From assembly GCF_000005505.3 (NCBI RefSeq), contig NC_016134.3:43067150-43131149 (forward strand): DNA of 64,000 nucleotides, given 5' to 3'. Source of the DNA: Brachypodium distachyon. Lineage: Eukaryota > Streptophyta > Magnoliopsida > Poales > Poaceae. Shown here piece after piece: positions 24,868 to 34,435 of the stretch (the stretch's first letter is position 1; each line of letters starts with the position of its first letter). Below the pieces are notes generated by a model, which saw only the letters and a list, made by a program, of their open reading frames with translations, was not told the origin of the DNA and did not search any database. Position numbers and translations under genes: made by a program.

Positions 24868-25266
24868 TTGCCGATCAGCCGATGCCCGCTGCTTACTGCT
24901 ATGCCGGTCTCGCCCGCGGCGAGCGCGGCGGTGATGGCTAGTACAGACCCCCTTCCTTCCCTGTCGCCTTCTTCTTGCGAAGGGATGCGGTTCGTTCGGC
25001 ACGGGGTGTGCGCCTTCCGCAACCGAGGTCGTCCAGCCCTGTGCCCGGCATGCGCAAGACCTGCTCGACGAAATGCCGGCCCCGGGATTTCGAGGTCAGA
25101 TGATTCTTCTTCTTACGGAAACGTTGCTGTATTTGGATTTCATATGTCATTGCCAGACTATTACGGAATGGCTACTTTAATCATTGGACGCGGAGTAGTT
25201 TTGTCATGTTCTGTGATGTCCGCACTCTTTTGGATATTCTCCACGCCTGGGTTTGTTCTCGCATAA
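24868..25266 (+). other. Unrecognised 132-codon open frame, probably not a gene
   Basis: GC-rich Ala/Pro/Ser/Arg-rich first half (24868-25090), then an AT-richer half. The second half (25155-25262) is similar to DNA at 29868-29985 downstream of the NBS-LRR gene, where it is not open in the same way. No domain was seen. It may be remnant 3' flank of a lost NBS-LRR copy. Confidence 0.2.
25155..25262. repeat. Direct repeat, left copy, flanking the NBS-LRR gene
   Basis: It shares ctggctactttattcattgg-type sequence, gacatgttctgtgat and gcactc..ttggata with 29868-29985 in the same orientation. The two are roughly 75-80% alike by eye. Confidence 0.6.
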
Positions 25267-25455
25267 TGGCTGTAGTTTACTTTGGCTAGGCTATGTGTTC
25301 GGATCACAAAATTTTTGTATTCAACTGCAAATTCAGATTTCAGTACGTTGGTTTCCTATGCAGGGCATTTCTACTTTATCAATTTTGACTATCCCGGGAT
25401 CTTTAAGTAATCTTCCGAAGGAAAATGTGAACTAAATAGATCATCTATGTATTGT

Positions 25456-25618
25456 ACTCCCTCCGTCCCATATTAAGTGACTTTCTATTACATGTATCTA
25501 GGCGCTTCTTAGTCTCATATTAAGTGACTCAAATTTGCCCAAATATGAATGTATCTATGCCTAAGAAGCGTCTAGATACATGTAATAGAAAGTCACTTAA
25601 TATGGGACAGAGGGAGTA
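25456..25618. mobile_element. Stowaway MITE, 163 bp
   Basis: Near-perfect inverted ends, TACTCCCTCCGTCCCATATT against AATATGGGACAGAGGGAGTA. The pairing extends about 50 bp inward (AAGTGACTTTCTATTACATG). Confidence 0.92.
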
Positions 25619-26547
25619 TAAGTCAGCAATACAAGAATTCCGACATGCAACTACATTAGAAGTTCTACACACAACTTCAACCTATAGATGTGATCTCTAT
25701 AGGTGGAGTGGTCATTTTTTTGACCGAAAGTGGAGTGGTCATTAGATAACTTGCACTGCAATATTCTTGACTGGTCAGTAAGTCTCAATGTTATGTTCTG
25801 CGGGCTGCCGGTTGATCATGAACTCTCGAAGGCTCACTTTCGCTCCTATAGTTCTTACAGCGCTGGCAGATTTCATGACTGTTTGGCTTGCTATCCATTT
25901 GTAAAGTGCTGTCCACAGAGTGCAGACAGGGACATGCGTGCAACATGTTTGACGGAATGCCGCCATGGACCATGGATTTTGTCACTAGCTTTGGAGTCTA
26001 GAGTCCATGATCTGCAAATATGACAAAAGGAAAATGATGAGTGAGTTTTCTTCAGTCCTGATGGTACTTCGTTCGTTACTTTTGCTTAACTTTTCTCCTC
26101 GGATGACTGCTGAATGGTTGTAACTTTTATCCCTGTTTCTTTACAATAAAGTGGGGATTCATATTGAACTCGCATCTTTTTTTAAACCAGCAGTGGCAGA
26201 TTCTTGCCTGTCAGCTTAAGTTTCGGAGGGTGCTTGTTCTCTAGTCACACCTAAATTTTGTGCAAATGGAATCTAAAACTGCTACGTACATCGCATTTGT
26301 TCACCTGACCTTTTCGACTGGTTCTTTGTTAGCTTAAATACTCCAACTTGGTTCCATGACAGTGACACGTTGCAAGACAACAGATAGTCCAAAGCGGTGT
26401 AGGACAAGAATACTGAACATCCATTCCTATAATACAGCACTTAACCTAGTTCTGTTTAACTATCACATATTTCCCACTAAGATTTTTTTTCCACCTACTC
26501 TTCTCAGCAGAGCAATATTCACAGAGGAACTGGAGAGGACGACGGCC
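25619..26547. other. Upstream region of the NBS-LRR gene
   Basis: No protein domain or transposon end was recognised. An open frame continuous with the NBS-LRR gene reaches back to 26356, but the residues before 26548 show no conserved content. It probably holds promoter and 5' UTR. Confidence 0.4.
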
Positions 26548-29500
26548 ATGGACACTGTGCAATGGATCATGTCAGTAGGGACCAGCTTCTTGGAAGCAAT
26601 CCAGCTGAGCAACGACCTATCCCACCTCCGGACCAGCTTGCCGAGGGCCCGTGTCCTCATCGATCGTGCTGAGTGGGGCAGGTTCAAGGACAAGGAGCTG
26701 GAAAAACTTCTCTTGGAGCTCAAAAACACCACCTATGACTCTGAGGACCTTCTCCGCAAGTTCGATGACCAGGTGCTGCGACAGAAGATGGAGGACACAA
26801 ACCGAAGCAGGGCAGGTCAATTTATTTCTTCCTCTCTTAATATTGCAAAGGGTTTGATCAGCGGTAGCAAAACAAGGGTAAAGGAAGCCCAGAGTAAGCT
26901 TGACAAGGTTGTGGCTGAGATTGAGAGGATGCTCGATCTTATGGGTTTTAATGTTGAGCCGGTGCAACTTGGCAAGCAGCTCATGCCAGAGACGAGTTCA
27001 ATGATCACAGAGCCCATGGTGTTTGGACGTGACGAAGAACGGGACAAGGTGATTGCATTGTTAGGCGTGCCGCCCACCAACTATAGATCTGCAACACGGA
27101 CCCATACCTTCATTGAAGGTCTAACAGCTAAGAGAATGAAAGGAGAGAATAGTGGAGCCAAACTTGTCATTGACGATGACAAGCCATGCATGGAGGATCC
27201 TACTGTCTTGCCGATTGTTGGCATTGGTGGGGTCGGTAAGACTACGCTTGCTCAGCTAGTCTACAATGATTCAAGGGTGACAACCCACTTTGATGTAAGG
27301 ATATGGGTCTGTGTTTCCGATCTCTTTGACAAGAGAAGGATAACGAAAGAGATCATTCAGGTTCTCAACCAAAAGAGAAAAGAGACCATATTATCCATCA
27401 CCACGGAAGAATTTTATTCACCACCAAGTTTAGATAATCTTCAAATGAAATTGATGGAGGAGTTGATGGACCAGAAGTTTCTTCTTGTGCTGGATGATGT
27501 ATGGCCCAATGCCAATCAGGAATGGCGGGGATTCTCAGCGCCACTAAGATATGGGCGTAAAGGCAGCATGATCCTAGTGACCACTAGATCTCTGAAGGTT
27601 GCTGAATATGTCACCACCATTGAGCCTGTGAAACTTGAAGGCCTGCCTACTGATATATTTTTGGAGTTCTTCAAGAAGTGTGCATTCGGTAGAGAGTCCC
27701 CAGAGTCATATCCTCAGCTGCAAGACATTGGTCGGAGCATTGTCTCTAGTTTGTGCGGCTCTCCTCTGGCAGCCAAAACTCTCGGACGCTTGCTGAATGA
27801 CAATCTGACAGAACAACATTGGAGGGGTATCCAGAACAACGAATTGTGGGAGCTATCGTATGAAAGAAATGATATATTACCGGCCCTTCAGCTGAGCTAC
27901 TTGTATCTCCCACAGGAACTCAAGAGATGCTTTAGATTATGTTCTATTTATCCGAAAGATTATAGCTTCAGAAGAGATGAGATAGTTGACATTTGGGTGT
28001 CACAGGGCTTTGTTGCACAAGAAGGAAGCATCTGCCTTGAAGATACGGGCAATAGGTATTTGGATGATTTGAGAAGCCGGTTCCTGTTTCAAGATGATCC
28101 CAAATTCCCTGGACTTGGTAGATACGTAATGCATGACTTGATCTGTGAAATGGCACAGCCTGTTTCAGTAGGTGAGTGCTTTTTGATGCAAAACTTTAGC
28201 TACCAGAACCAGAGGACTACGTCACATACAGTTCGCCATATGTCAATCGAGTCAGACAGTGAAGCTCAGAGCAGATTAACAAATGTCACAACTCTTCACC
28301 ATCTGAATAAACTGCATTCACTTAGGCTTGGAACCAGATTCGTTATTGAGATTTCATGGTTCAGTCAGCTCTCCAACATCCTCTTTTTGAGTCTGAAAGG
28401 TTGCAGCCTGGAAAAGCTACCTGAGGGCATTTGTGTGCTGAATCATCTTCGCTGTCTTGATATATCTGAAAGTAGTATTCAAGAAGTACCTAACAAAATC
28501 GAGTGCCTCTGCAGCCTACAAGTTCTCGATGCCAGTTGTTCAAGTTTGCGAACAATTCCTGAAGGCATAACAAAACTAGTCAACCTGCGCTGTCTTTCGC
28601 TGCCAATGGAAGCCTCTATGAAGTTATCTAAGATAAGTGGGCTTGGAAATCTGTCTTCTTTACGGAACTTGAGCTATTTCAAAGTTGGAACGGTGACTGG
28701 TAGGAGAATTGGTGAGTTGAAGGACATGAGTCTGCTCGGTGGAACACTACATATCATGTCTTTGGTTAACGTGCAGAGTCGGGAAGAAGCTGCTGAGGCT
28801 AGGCTTGTTGACAAGCAATACCTTAAAGTATTAATCCTACAGTGGCGAGGTCATATCTCCTTGCACTTGAAAAGTGATGAGAACTATGTGCTTGAAGGCT
28901 TGCATCCTCCTTCAGGAATTGAATGTCTTATGGTCCGAGGGTTTGGGGGCCATGCTTCTCCTAGTTGGCTAAAGCCAGAAAACCTACCAACATTAAAAAT
29001 CTTAGAATTTTTCCAATGTTGCTCACTGGGATGTTTATCAGTTGAAGCGTCTATTACTTCTGCTGATGGTACGGCAGCTGGTTCAACTGGTGATGACAGG
29101 TTGAGGCGTGCAGTAAGCCGCAGTAGCAATGGCATTGCACGTCTCCCCCTCATACGCCTAACTAGTTTACGCCTTGTTAGATGTGGAAGTCTGACAAATG
29201 TTGACCAGCTCTTGTCCCCAGGATATCTGCCATCTCTCAGATCGATAGAGCTTGTGCACTGTGAAAGTCTAGCATCACTACCTGTCCACAATTTTGTGGG
29301 ATTTGTTTGCCTTCAAGACCTGAAGATCCATCACTGCTGGAAGTTGGAGTGCCCAAGAGAAATGGTTTTGCCCCATTCAACCCAACGACTCTCTATTTAC
29401 AATTGTGGTGGGCTTGACAGGTCATTTCCTGGCTGCTTAAAGAACACCACCTCTCTCACCCTTCTGGATTTGGAATGCTGCCCTAACATGGAGTCTATTC

Positions 29501-29709
29501 AATTAAGCTCGATCAGCACAAATAACAAACTCAAATATCTGGTTATCCGTGACTGCCCGGAGTTATCCTCTATAGGAGCAATGCATGCTCTTTCGTCCAT
29601 ATATTATGTAGAAATATCTGACTGCCCTAAGCTGACTCAAGTACAACAACCATTCTTGAATGGATCGAAGCCAGAGGATGATGAACTACTCGAATTTATC
29701 TATTCGTAA
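26548..29709 (+). CDS. CC-NBS-LRR disease-resistance protein, 1053 aa, intronless
   Basis: Start chosen at MDTVQWIMSV, the usual opening of grass CC-NBS-LRR (RGA-like) proteins; the frame is open 64 codons further upstream without conserved content. The N-terminal 150 residues form a coiled-coil domain with an EDVID-like TYDSEDLLRKFDDQVL. The NB-ARC domain has P-loop GIGGVGKTTL (about 225-234), kinase-2 LLVLDDVW (about 312-319), RNBS-B GSMILVTTRS, GLPL-type CGSPLAAKT (about 402), RNBS-D CFRLCSIYPKDY (about 460) and MHD (about 528-530). From about 600 to the end are irregular leucine-rich repeats with CxxL-type units in the last third. All nucleotide-binding motifs are intact, so the gene may be functional as an intracellular effector receptor. 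AATAAA lies about 30 bp after the stop. It stands alone here, with no second NBS-LRR in the window. Confidence 0.95.
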   Translation: MDTVQWIMSVGTSFLEAIQLSNDLSHLRTSLPRARVLIDRAEWGRFKDKELEKLLLELKNTTYDSEDLLRKFDDQVLRQKMEDTNRSRAGQFISSSLNIAKGLISGSKTRVKEAQSKLDKVVAEIERMLDLMGFNVEPVQLGKQLMPETSSMITEPMVFGRDEERDKVIALLGVPPTNYRSATRTHTFIEGLTAKRMKGENSGAKLVIDDDKPCMEDPTVLPIVGIGGVGKTTLAQLVYNDSRVTTHFDVRIWVCVSDLFDKRRITKEIIQVLNQKRKETILSITTEEFYSPPSLDNLQMKLMEELMDQKFLLVLDDVWPNANQEWRGFSAPLRYGRKGSMILVTTRSLKVAEYVTTIEPVKLEGLPTDIFLEFFKKCAFGRESPESYPQLQDIGRSIVSSLCGSPLAAKTLGRLLNDNLTEQHWRGIQNNELWELSYERNDILPALQLSYLYLPQELKRCFRLCSIYPKDYSFRRDEIVDIWVSQGFVAQEGSICLEDTGNRYLDDLRSRFLFQDDPKFPGLGRYVMHDLICEMAQPVSVGECFLMQNFSYQNQRTTSHTVRHMSIESDSEAQSRLTNVTTLHHLNKLHSLRLGTRFVIEISWFSQLSNILFLSLKGCSLEKLPEGICVLNHLRCLDISESSIQEVPNKIECLCSLQVLDASCSSLRTIPEGITKLVNLRCLSLPMEASMKLSKISGLGNLSSLRNLSYFKVGTVTGRRIGELKDMSLLGGTLHIMSLVNVQSREEAAEARLVDKQYLKVLILQWRGHISLHLKSDENYVLEGLHPPSGIECLMVRGFGGHASPSWLKPENLPTLKILEFFQCCSLGCLSVEASITSADGTAAGSTGDDRLRRAVSRSSNGIARLPLIRLTSLRLVRCGSLTNVDQLLSPGYLPSLRSIELVHCESLASLPVHNFVGFVCLQDLKIHHCWKLECPREMVLPHSTQRLSIYNCGGLDRSFPGCLKNTTSLTLLDLECCPNMESIQLSSISTNNKLKYLVIRDCPELSSIGAMHALSSIYYVEISDCPKLTQVQQPFLNGSKPEDDELLEFIYS

Positions 29710-29867
29710 ATGTAAGATCTCTAATTTCTGTTATGAAAGAATAAATGTTTTAACCAAGTTCAAGTTTGTACAGGTGCTGAATGTAATACACATCTTCCCG
29801 ATTTTTGGGGAATGACCTTGCATATGCTGTCGCCTTTCATATTCTGTTTCATTGCAAACATATTTAC

Positions 29868-29985
29868 GGGACTGGCTACTTTATTCATTGGATGCGGAGT
29901 GTAGTATTCTGAAATGTTTGTTTTGACATGTTCTGTGATTGTCTGCACTCCCTTGGATACTTCTGCACGTCTGGGATTGTGTATG
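29868..29985. repeat. Direct repeat, right copy, flanking the NBS-LRR gene
   Basis: Same orientation partner of 25155-25262. It begins about 160 bp after the NBS-LRR stop codon and ends just before the F-box remnant. Confidence 0.6.
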
Positions 29986-30037
29986 TTGCTGCATGCTGTC
30001 CAGGGACGAGATCTTGGTTCTTGTTTGGAGTCCGCGG

Positions 30038-30295
30038 CTAGCCTTTCTCTGATCTCTTCGATTGGAGCAATGGCAGGCTGAGGCCGGAGCCACATACGGA
30101 GTGCAAGATCTGGCCCTTGCACGGCGCGAGAAGCCACGGCAGGAACGAAGTCGGCGCCGCCGAGTGGCGCCAGGGCTTGCAGACGGCGTGGAAGCGGACG
30201 AAGTTGGTGGCGTCGTGCAGGTGGCTGGAGACGTCGCTGAGCAGCTCCGGCGGGAGGTCGGCCCACGGGCCGGTTGGCGCTAGCTGGGCCGTCAT
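30038..30295 (-). pseudogene. F-box/DUF295 gene remnant with internal deletion
   Basis: It starts MTAQLAPTGPWADLPPELL, a typical F-box opening, and runs through FHAVCKPWR and GQILHSV. The sequence then jumps directly to what in the full-length copies is the C-terminal end (VWLRPQPAIAPIEEI in another frame). About 1 kb of the DUF295 beta-propeller region is therefore missing and the join is out of frame. The remaining frame is an 85-residue F-box-only product. It lies on the minus strand, the same as the two larger copies near 33 and 38 kb. Confidence 0.8.
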
Positions 30296-30549
30296 GCTGC
30301 CGGTGAGACGTACGCGGTCGATTGCTGATAGAAAGACTCGTCGAATCGAAGGAGCCGATCGCGAGATATGAACGTGCCCGCGCGCGTGTTATCGTCCAGA
30401 GCCTATGACTCCATCGTGAATTCGTGATCATGTAGAGCTCTGTAATCTGGCCGTCCAATCGTTGCAAAAATCGCCTTCCGCTAATCAATATTTAGCTCTC
30501 TTGTCGCGTATGGACTATGGACTCTCTTTTTTTCTGCCTTGCATGTTTT

Positions 30550-31273
30550 TGTTTGAGAAAAGTCTGAATCAAACATTAAACTTTGAATCACTGAATTTCA
30601 GACCCTGACCTTATTGATCCCGGTCAATTAAGCCCCTTAATCCCGAAAATGGTGTTTGGCGGACTGATTTTGTTGACGTAACATCGGAATTGCTGCCAAA
30701 GACTAGAGGAAGGACCCAAATGATGCTCTCGTATCTCTTATTTTTTTTAATTTTGATATTTTTAACTATGTTTAGGAAATAACTAACGAGAATAACCGTA
30801 ACTAATTTTCTTAGAGCGTCTTCTGATATATTTTTAACTTGGCTAAGGTCTTCTGATATATTTTCTTAGACGGGGCGACCGCTTGGCTCGCCGCTCGCCG
30901 GAACCGGCTCTCCTTGCGCATATGCTCCTCTACTGCTGCCCAGGTCGCTACTCGCCAGGTCGGGAGGGCTCGCCTCGAGGGAAGAATGCCGATGTCCTCA
31001 CCAGATGCCTGGTAGTTTTTTATATAAAAAAATGTGGGTAATTTTTACAGGTATAACCGTATAAGAATAAGTAGTCGGGATCCACATACAATGCTCACTC
31101 ACTAGATCCTAAGACACATCATTATCCCGACCTAGACAGACAGAGAATTTCGGGCTAAGATTTAAATTGATCGGGATTAGATAGGTCAGGGGCTGAAAAC
31201 CTGAGATTAGAAGGTCAGGGTTTGATTCAGACAAGTGCTACAAGTTCAGGGTTCAAAATGAACTTTTCTCTTT
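30550..31273. mobile_element. Mutator-like element with long TIRs, about 720 bp
   Basis: The left arm contains GTCTGAATCAAAC, CCCTGACCTT and ATCCCGGTCAATT. The right arm carries the same blocks in inverse orientation (AAGGTCAGGGTTTGATTCAGAC, AATTGATCGGGAT). The interior at 30870-31010 is GC-rich and unlike the arms, so it may be captured sequence. No transposase was seen. The exact ends are approximate. Confidence 0.7.
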
Positions 31274-31322
31274 TTGTTTTCTTGAACGAATTTGCCTTAC
31301 AAGCTAGACGCATACAGCGTGA

Positions 31323-31366
<44 letters not shown>
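31323..31366. repeat. (CA)n microsatellite, about 22 units
   Basis: Uninterrupted ca dinucleotides. Confidence 0.97.
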
Positions 31367-31367
<1 letters not shown>

Positions 31368-31584
31368 CCGTGTATAGCAACTTGTATCCAGAACATGACA
31401 ACAAATGCTTTAAAAAAAACATGACAACAAAAGTTTTGAAAAATAAAGCGTATATTCAAATTTATATCTTCGGGCTGTGTCGTGTGTGTTCTGTCAACTC
31501 GCAGGTATTGGGGCTGTTGCTGCGAGGCAAGCAAGGGCTTCGTGTCAACAAAAGTTTTGAAAAATAAACCGTGTTCTGAGGCCC

Positions 31585-31850
31585 TTGCTTGCCTTGCAGG
31601 TCTTCGGGCTGTTATCGCTCTTGCTGACAGCCGACAGGCCCATCGTCCTGGCATCTGATTGCGTGAGCGTTCTTCAGAATCTGAATGCTCCCATTATGGA
31701 CAGATCTTTGTTTGGCGCCGCTGCTTCAGGAGATAAAAAGTTTATTCGAGTCTTTTGTCCAGGAGACTGTCAGGAAAGAAGCAAGGATCGGATGGGCAAA
31801 CGCCGTAGCTCATGAACTACTAGAATGAGTAGCGAAGGCCGGGTTAGACT
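31585..31850 (+). pseudogene. Fragment of an RNase H-like (RVT_3 type) domain
   Basis: Translated pieces in shifting frames read IVLASDCVSVLQNLNAP, DRSLFG and, later, an AHEL-like region. These are the conserved stretches of the RNase H-like domain common in plant LINE-related and domesticated proteins. Stops and frameshifts interrupt it. A related fragment is at 51345-51590. Confidence 0.55.
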
Positions 31851-32037
31851 CTGCCTCTTTTCTGGGGTATATATCCCAGAGGAATATATGATGTATGGCT
31901 GAATTTACTGTAAGCACTTTCTAAATGATTGAATGGGAGTGCATTTTCATAAAATAAAAAAGTTTAGACACAAGCCTAACTAACCCCAGCTTAATGGGTT
32001 TGTTTGTTTCAAAATAATTTCATTACAGCAAAGCTGC

Positions 32038-33326
32038 CTACGTCCGACCCGAGTTCAATTGTTCCTCTTTCGAAACTTCAGCTAGCCTTTCTCTGATCTC
32101 TTCGATTGGAGCAATGGCAGGCTGAGGCTGGAGCCACACACACATACCATCGGCGCCCCATCCAGGACGCAACCGCTGCACGAGCTTGGCCTCGCCGTCG
32201 TCGAAGCCGTACCTGTACACGCCGCTCTCGAAGACGAAGTAGGCGCAGCCGCCAGGCACGCCCCGCGGCGCAGCGTCCAGGGCGAAGCTGGCAGGGTACC
32301 CGAGGAAGAGGACGCGGTCGCCCAATAAGCTCCGCCCGTCTCTCGCCGCCCACCGCATCCTCCTGCCCCGGCCATCCGGCCCTTCCAGCGCGTGCACTAT
32401 CACGTGCATCGCGCTCGCCGGCAGCGTGGTGTCGCCGCCGGCGTCGTAACGGCGGCGCCAGTCGCGCTCGACCAGGACGGACGCCCAGATCAGCTCGCCG
32501 CGGGATTCCAAGAGGTAGCTGTCCTCGCGGTCGCACTCGCGTTGCTTGCTTGCATCCCACGGCGGCACGAGCATGACTACTCTGTCGTCCTCCTGCCCCT
32601 GCACTGGCACCGGGAGACACAAGGAACCCCACCAGAAGAGCCAGCACGCGCATGCCAAGACCCTGCCGTCGTGGTACGCCGCGACGACACGGCCGTGTGG
32701 GACTGGGTACGCATCCAGCCTCTCTTTCACGACGGTCCACGCCGCATCGCCGGGACGCCGGACGGCCGCCACGAAGACGGTCGTGTCGTCGGGGAGGTGC
32801 CCCCATATCCGGCCGGTATCGGAACAAATTAGGTGGTAGAGTAAGACGGTGCCGTCGCCGTAGACGATGACATGGGCATTCTCCATCAGCTGCGTGATCG
32901 TCCCATTGCCGTCGTCATCGGGGAGCCGAGGCAGCCGGATGACGGCTCCATTAAACAGGTGCTCGAGTACAGGCTCTGGACGCGGCGTGAAGAACCAGCC
33001 GGCCGTGGCATGGGCGCTAGCCACGTCGTTGTAGGTGTAGCCCGCCGTCGCCTCGGAAGAGTCGGAGATGATGCGGCGGCCGGAGAATTTGACGACGGAG
33101 TGCAGGATCTGGCCCTGGCACGACGCGAGAAGCCACGGCAGGAACGACGACGTGGTCGTCTGAGAAGGCGCAGGCGCCACCACGCGGCTCGCCAGGGCTT
33201 GCAGACGGCGTGGAAACGGACGAAGTCGGCGGTGTCGTGGAGGTGGCCGGAGATGTCGGTGAGCAGCTCCGGCGGGAGGTCAGCCCACGGCCTGGTTGGT
33301 GCGAGACGACGGGCCGCCGTCGTCAT
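32038..33326 (-). pseudogene. F-box/DUF295 gene with a frameshift after the F-box
   Basis: The F-box starts MTTAARRLAPTRPWADLPPEL at 33326 and is open to CKPWR. At about 33180-33190 the reading frame breaks: compared with the intact paralogue at 37153-38505 there are two extra bases just after the CKPWR codons. Downstream the DUF295 (KIB1-4 type beta-propeller) region is open for about 380 codons, ending EEQLNSGRT. A protein could start at the internal MVAPAPSQ but would lack the F-box. Identity to the intact copy is high, so the lesion looks young; an assembly error is possible. An F-box protein of this type would be a substrate adaptor of an SCF ubiquitin ligase. Confidence 0.75.
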
Positions 33327-33607
33327 GCTGCAGCTGCAGGTACGTGCGACGCGACGCTGTGATTGATAGACTCGATCGGATCTGCGAAAGAGACCTGGAT
33401 GGATGCGAACTTTTGATCGCAATCTCTCCTTTTAATCCTGATTAGATTAGGAAAATATTTGCTTCTTACAACGCGTGGTAAATTCTCGTTTTTTTACCAG
33501 AGTTGTAAATTCTCTTTTCCCTCGCGCAGGGACTTTTCTTTTGTTTGCCTCACAAGTATTTTTTGTGGACAAATTTGCTTTGAATTCGGAACAGACAACA
33601 AATATTC

Positions 33608-33734
33608 TACTTTCTCTGTCCAAGAAAATATGTCTGGACTTTAACTAATTTGAATGTGTCTATACACTTACTCATGTCTAGATACATCCAAATTTTGACA
33701 AACTTAAGACATATTTTGTTGGATGGAGGGAGTA
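33608..33734. mobile_element. Stowaway MITE, 127 bp
   Basis: TACTTTCTCTGTCCAAGAAA against its inverse TTTTGTTGGATGGAGGGAGTA. The interior has CATGTCTAGATACATCC. The same subfamily occurs at 61268-61384. Confidence 0.8.
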
Positions 33735-33906
33735 CAATATTAACATAAGAAAACCTTTTCTAATTGAGATATCCCCGGCAAGAGAACTAATCCTGGATAG
33801 ATCCAATCATCGCGAACGCGTCACACCTTGGCCCTTGCATATGACTCTGAATGAACAACTCGAAGGTTTCGTGTCAAGCGAAAGAGAAAAGTCAACCGGT
33901 AATTAC

Positions 33907-34020
33907 TACTCCTTCCGTTTCATAATCTTATCGAAATATTACATGTATCTAGACTTTTTAGGAATAGATACATCCACTTTTGGCCAAATTTGAGACAAGA
34001 ATTATGAAACGGAGTGAATA
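33907..34020. mobile_element. Stowaway MITE, 114 bp
   Basis: It starts TACTCCTTCCGTTTCATAAT and ends in inverse ATTATGAAACGGAGTGAATA. The interior has ATTACATGTATCTAGAC. Confidence 0.85.
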
Positions 34021-34022
34021 CA

Positions 34023-34256
34023 CCCTAAGTTACTAAATGTAAGTAGTTCTAGCTTTGTCTAATTCAAAAAAAGTTTGATCAAATTTATAGAAAATTTTAA
34101 AAACATTTACGACTCTAAATTAAACTAGTTTTTTCGTAATATATATATACATTTGAAATTCTAAGTGTTGGTAGATTTTTTTATACTCGGTCAAAGGTTA
34201 AAGTTTGACATACGACGAAGCTAAATTTTTTTGCATTAAGGAACGGAAGGAATAAT
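34023..34256. mobile_element. Degenerate Stowaway-like MITE
   Basis: AT-rich block with AGTTTGATCAAATTT near the left and GGTTAAAGTTTGACAT near the right, ending AAGGAACGGAAGGAATA. Left boundary decayed. Confidence 0.45.
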
Positions 34257-34435
34257 TAATTAGACACAAGCCTAACTAACTATCGTTAACCGGTTTGTTT
34301 CAAAACAATTTCATTACTCCCACCGTTCACAAATAAGGAACAGAAGGAATAATTAATAAGTGTACTTTCCAGTGAAATTTATTTTGACCCGAACTACGGC
34401 GGACTGAGGCCAGCCTGCACAACTTTATTAAAAAA

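Noticed and set aside
26356..26547. N-terminal extension of the NBS-LRR frame
   Set aside because: No conserved residues. The family normally begins close to MDTVQW.
31292..31567. 91-codon frame over the CA repeat
   Set aside because: Consists of a His/Thr run from the microsatellite.
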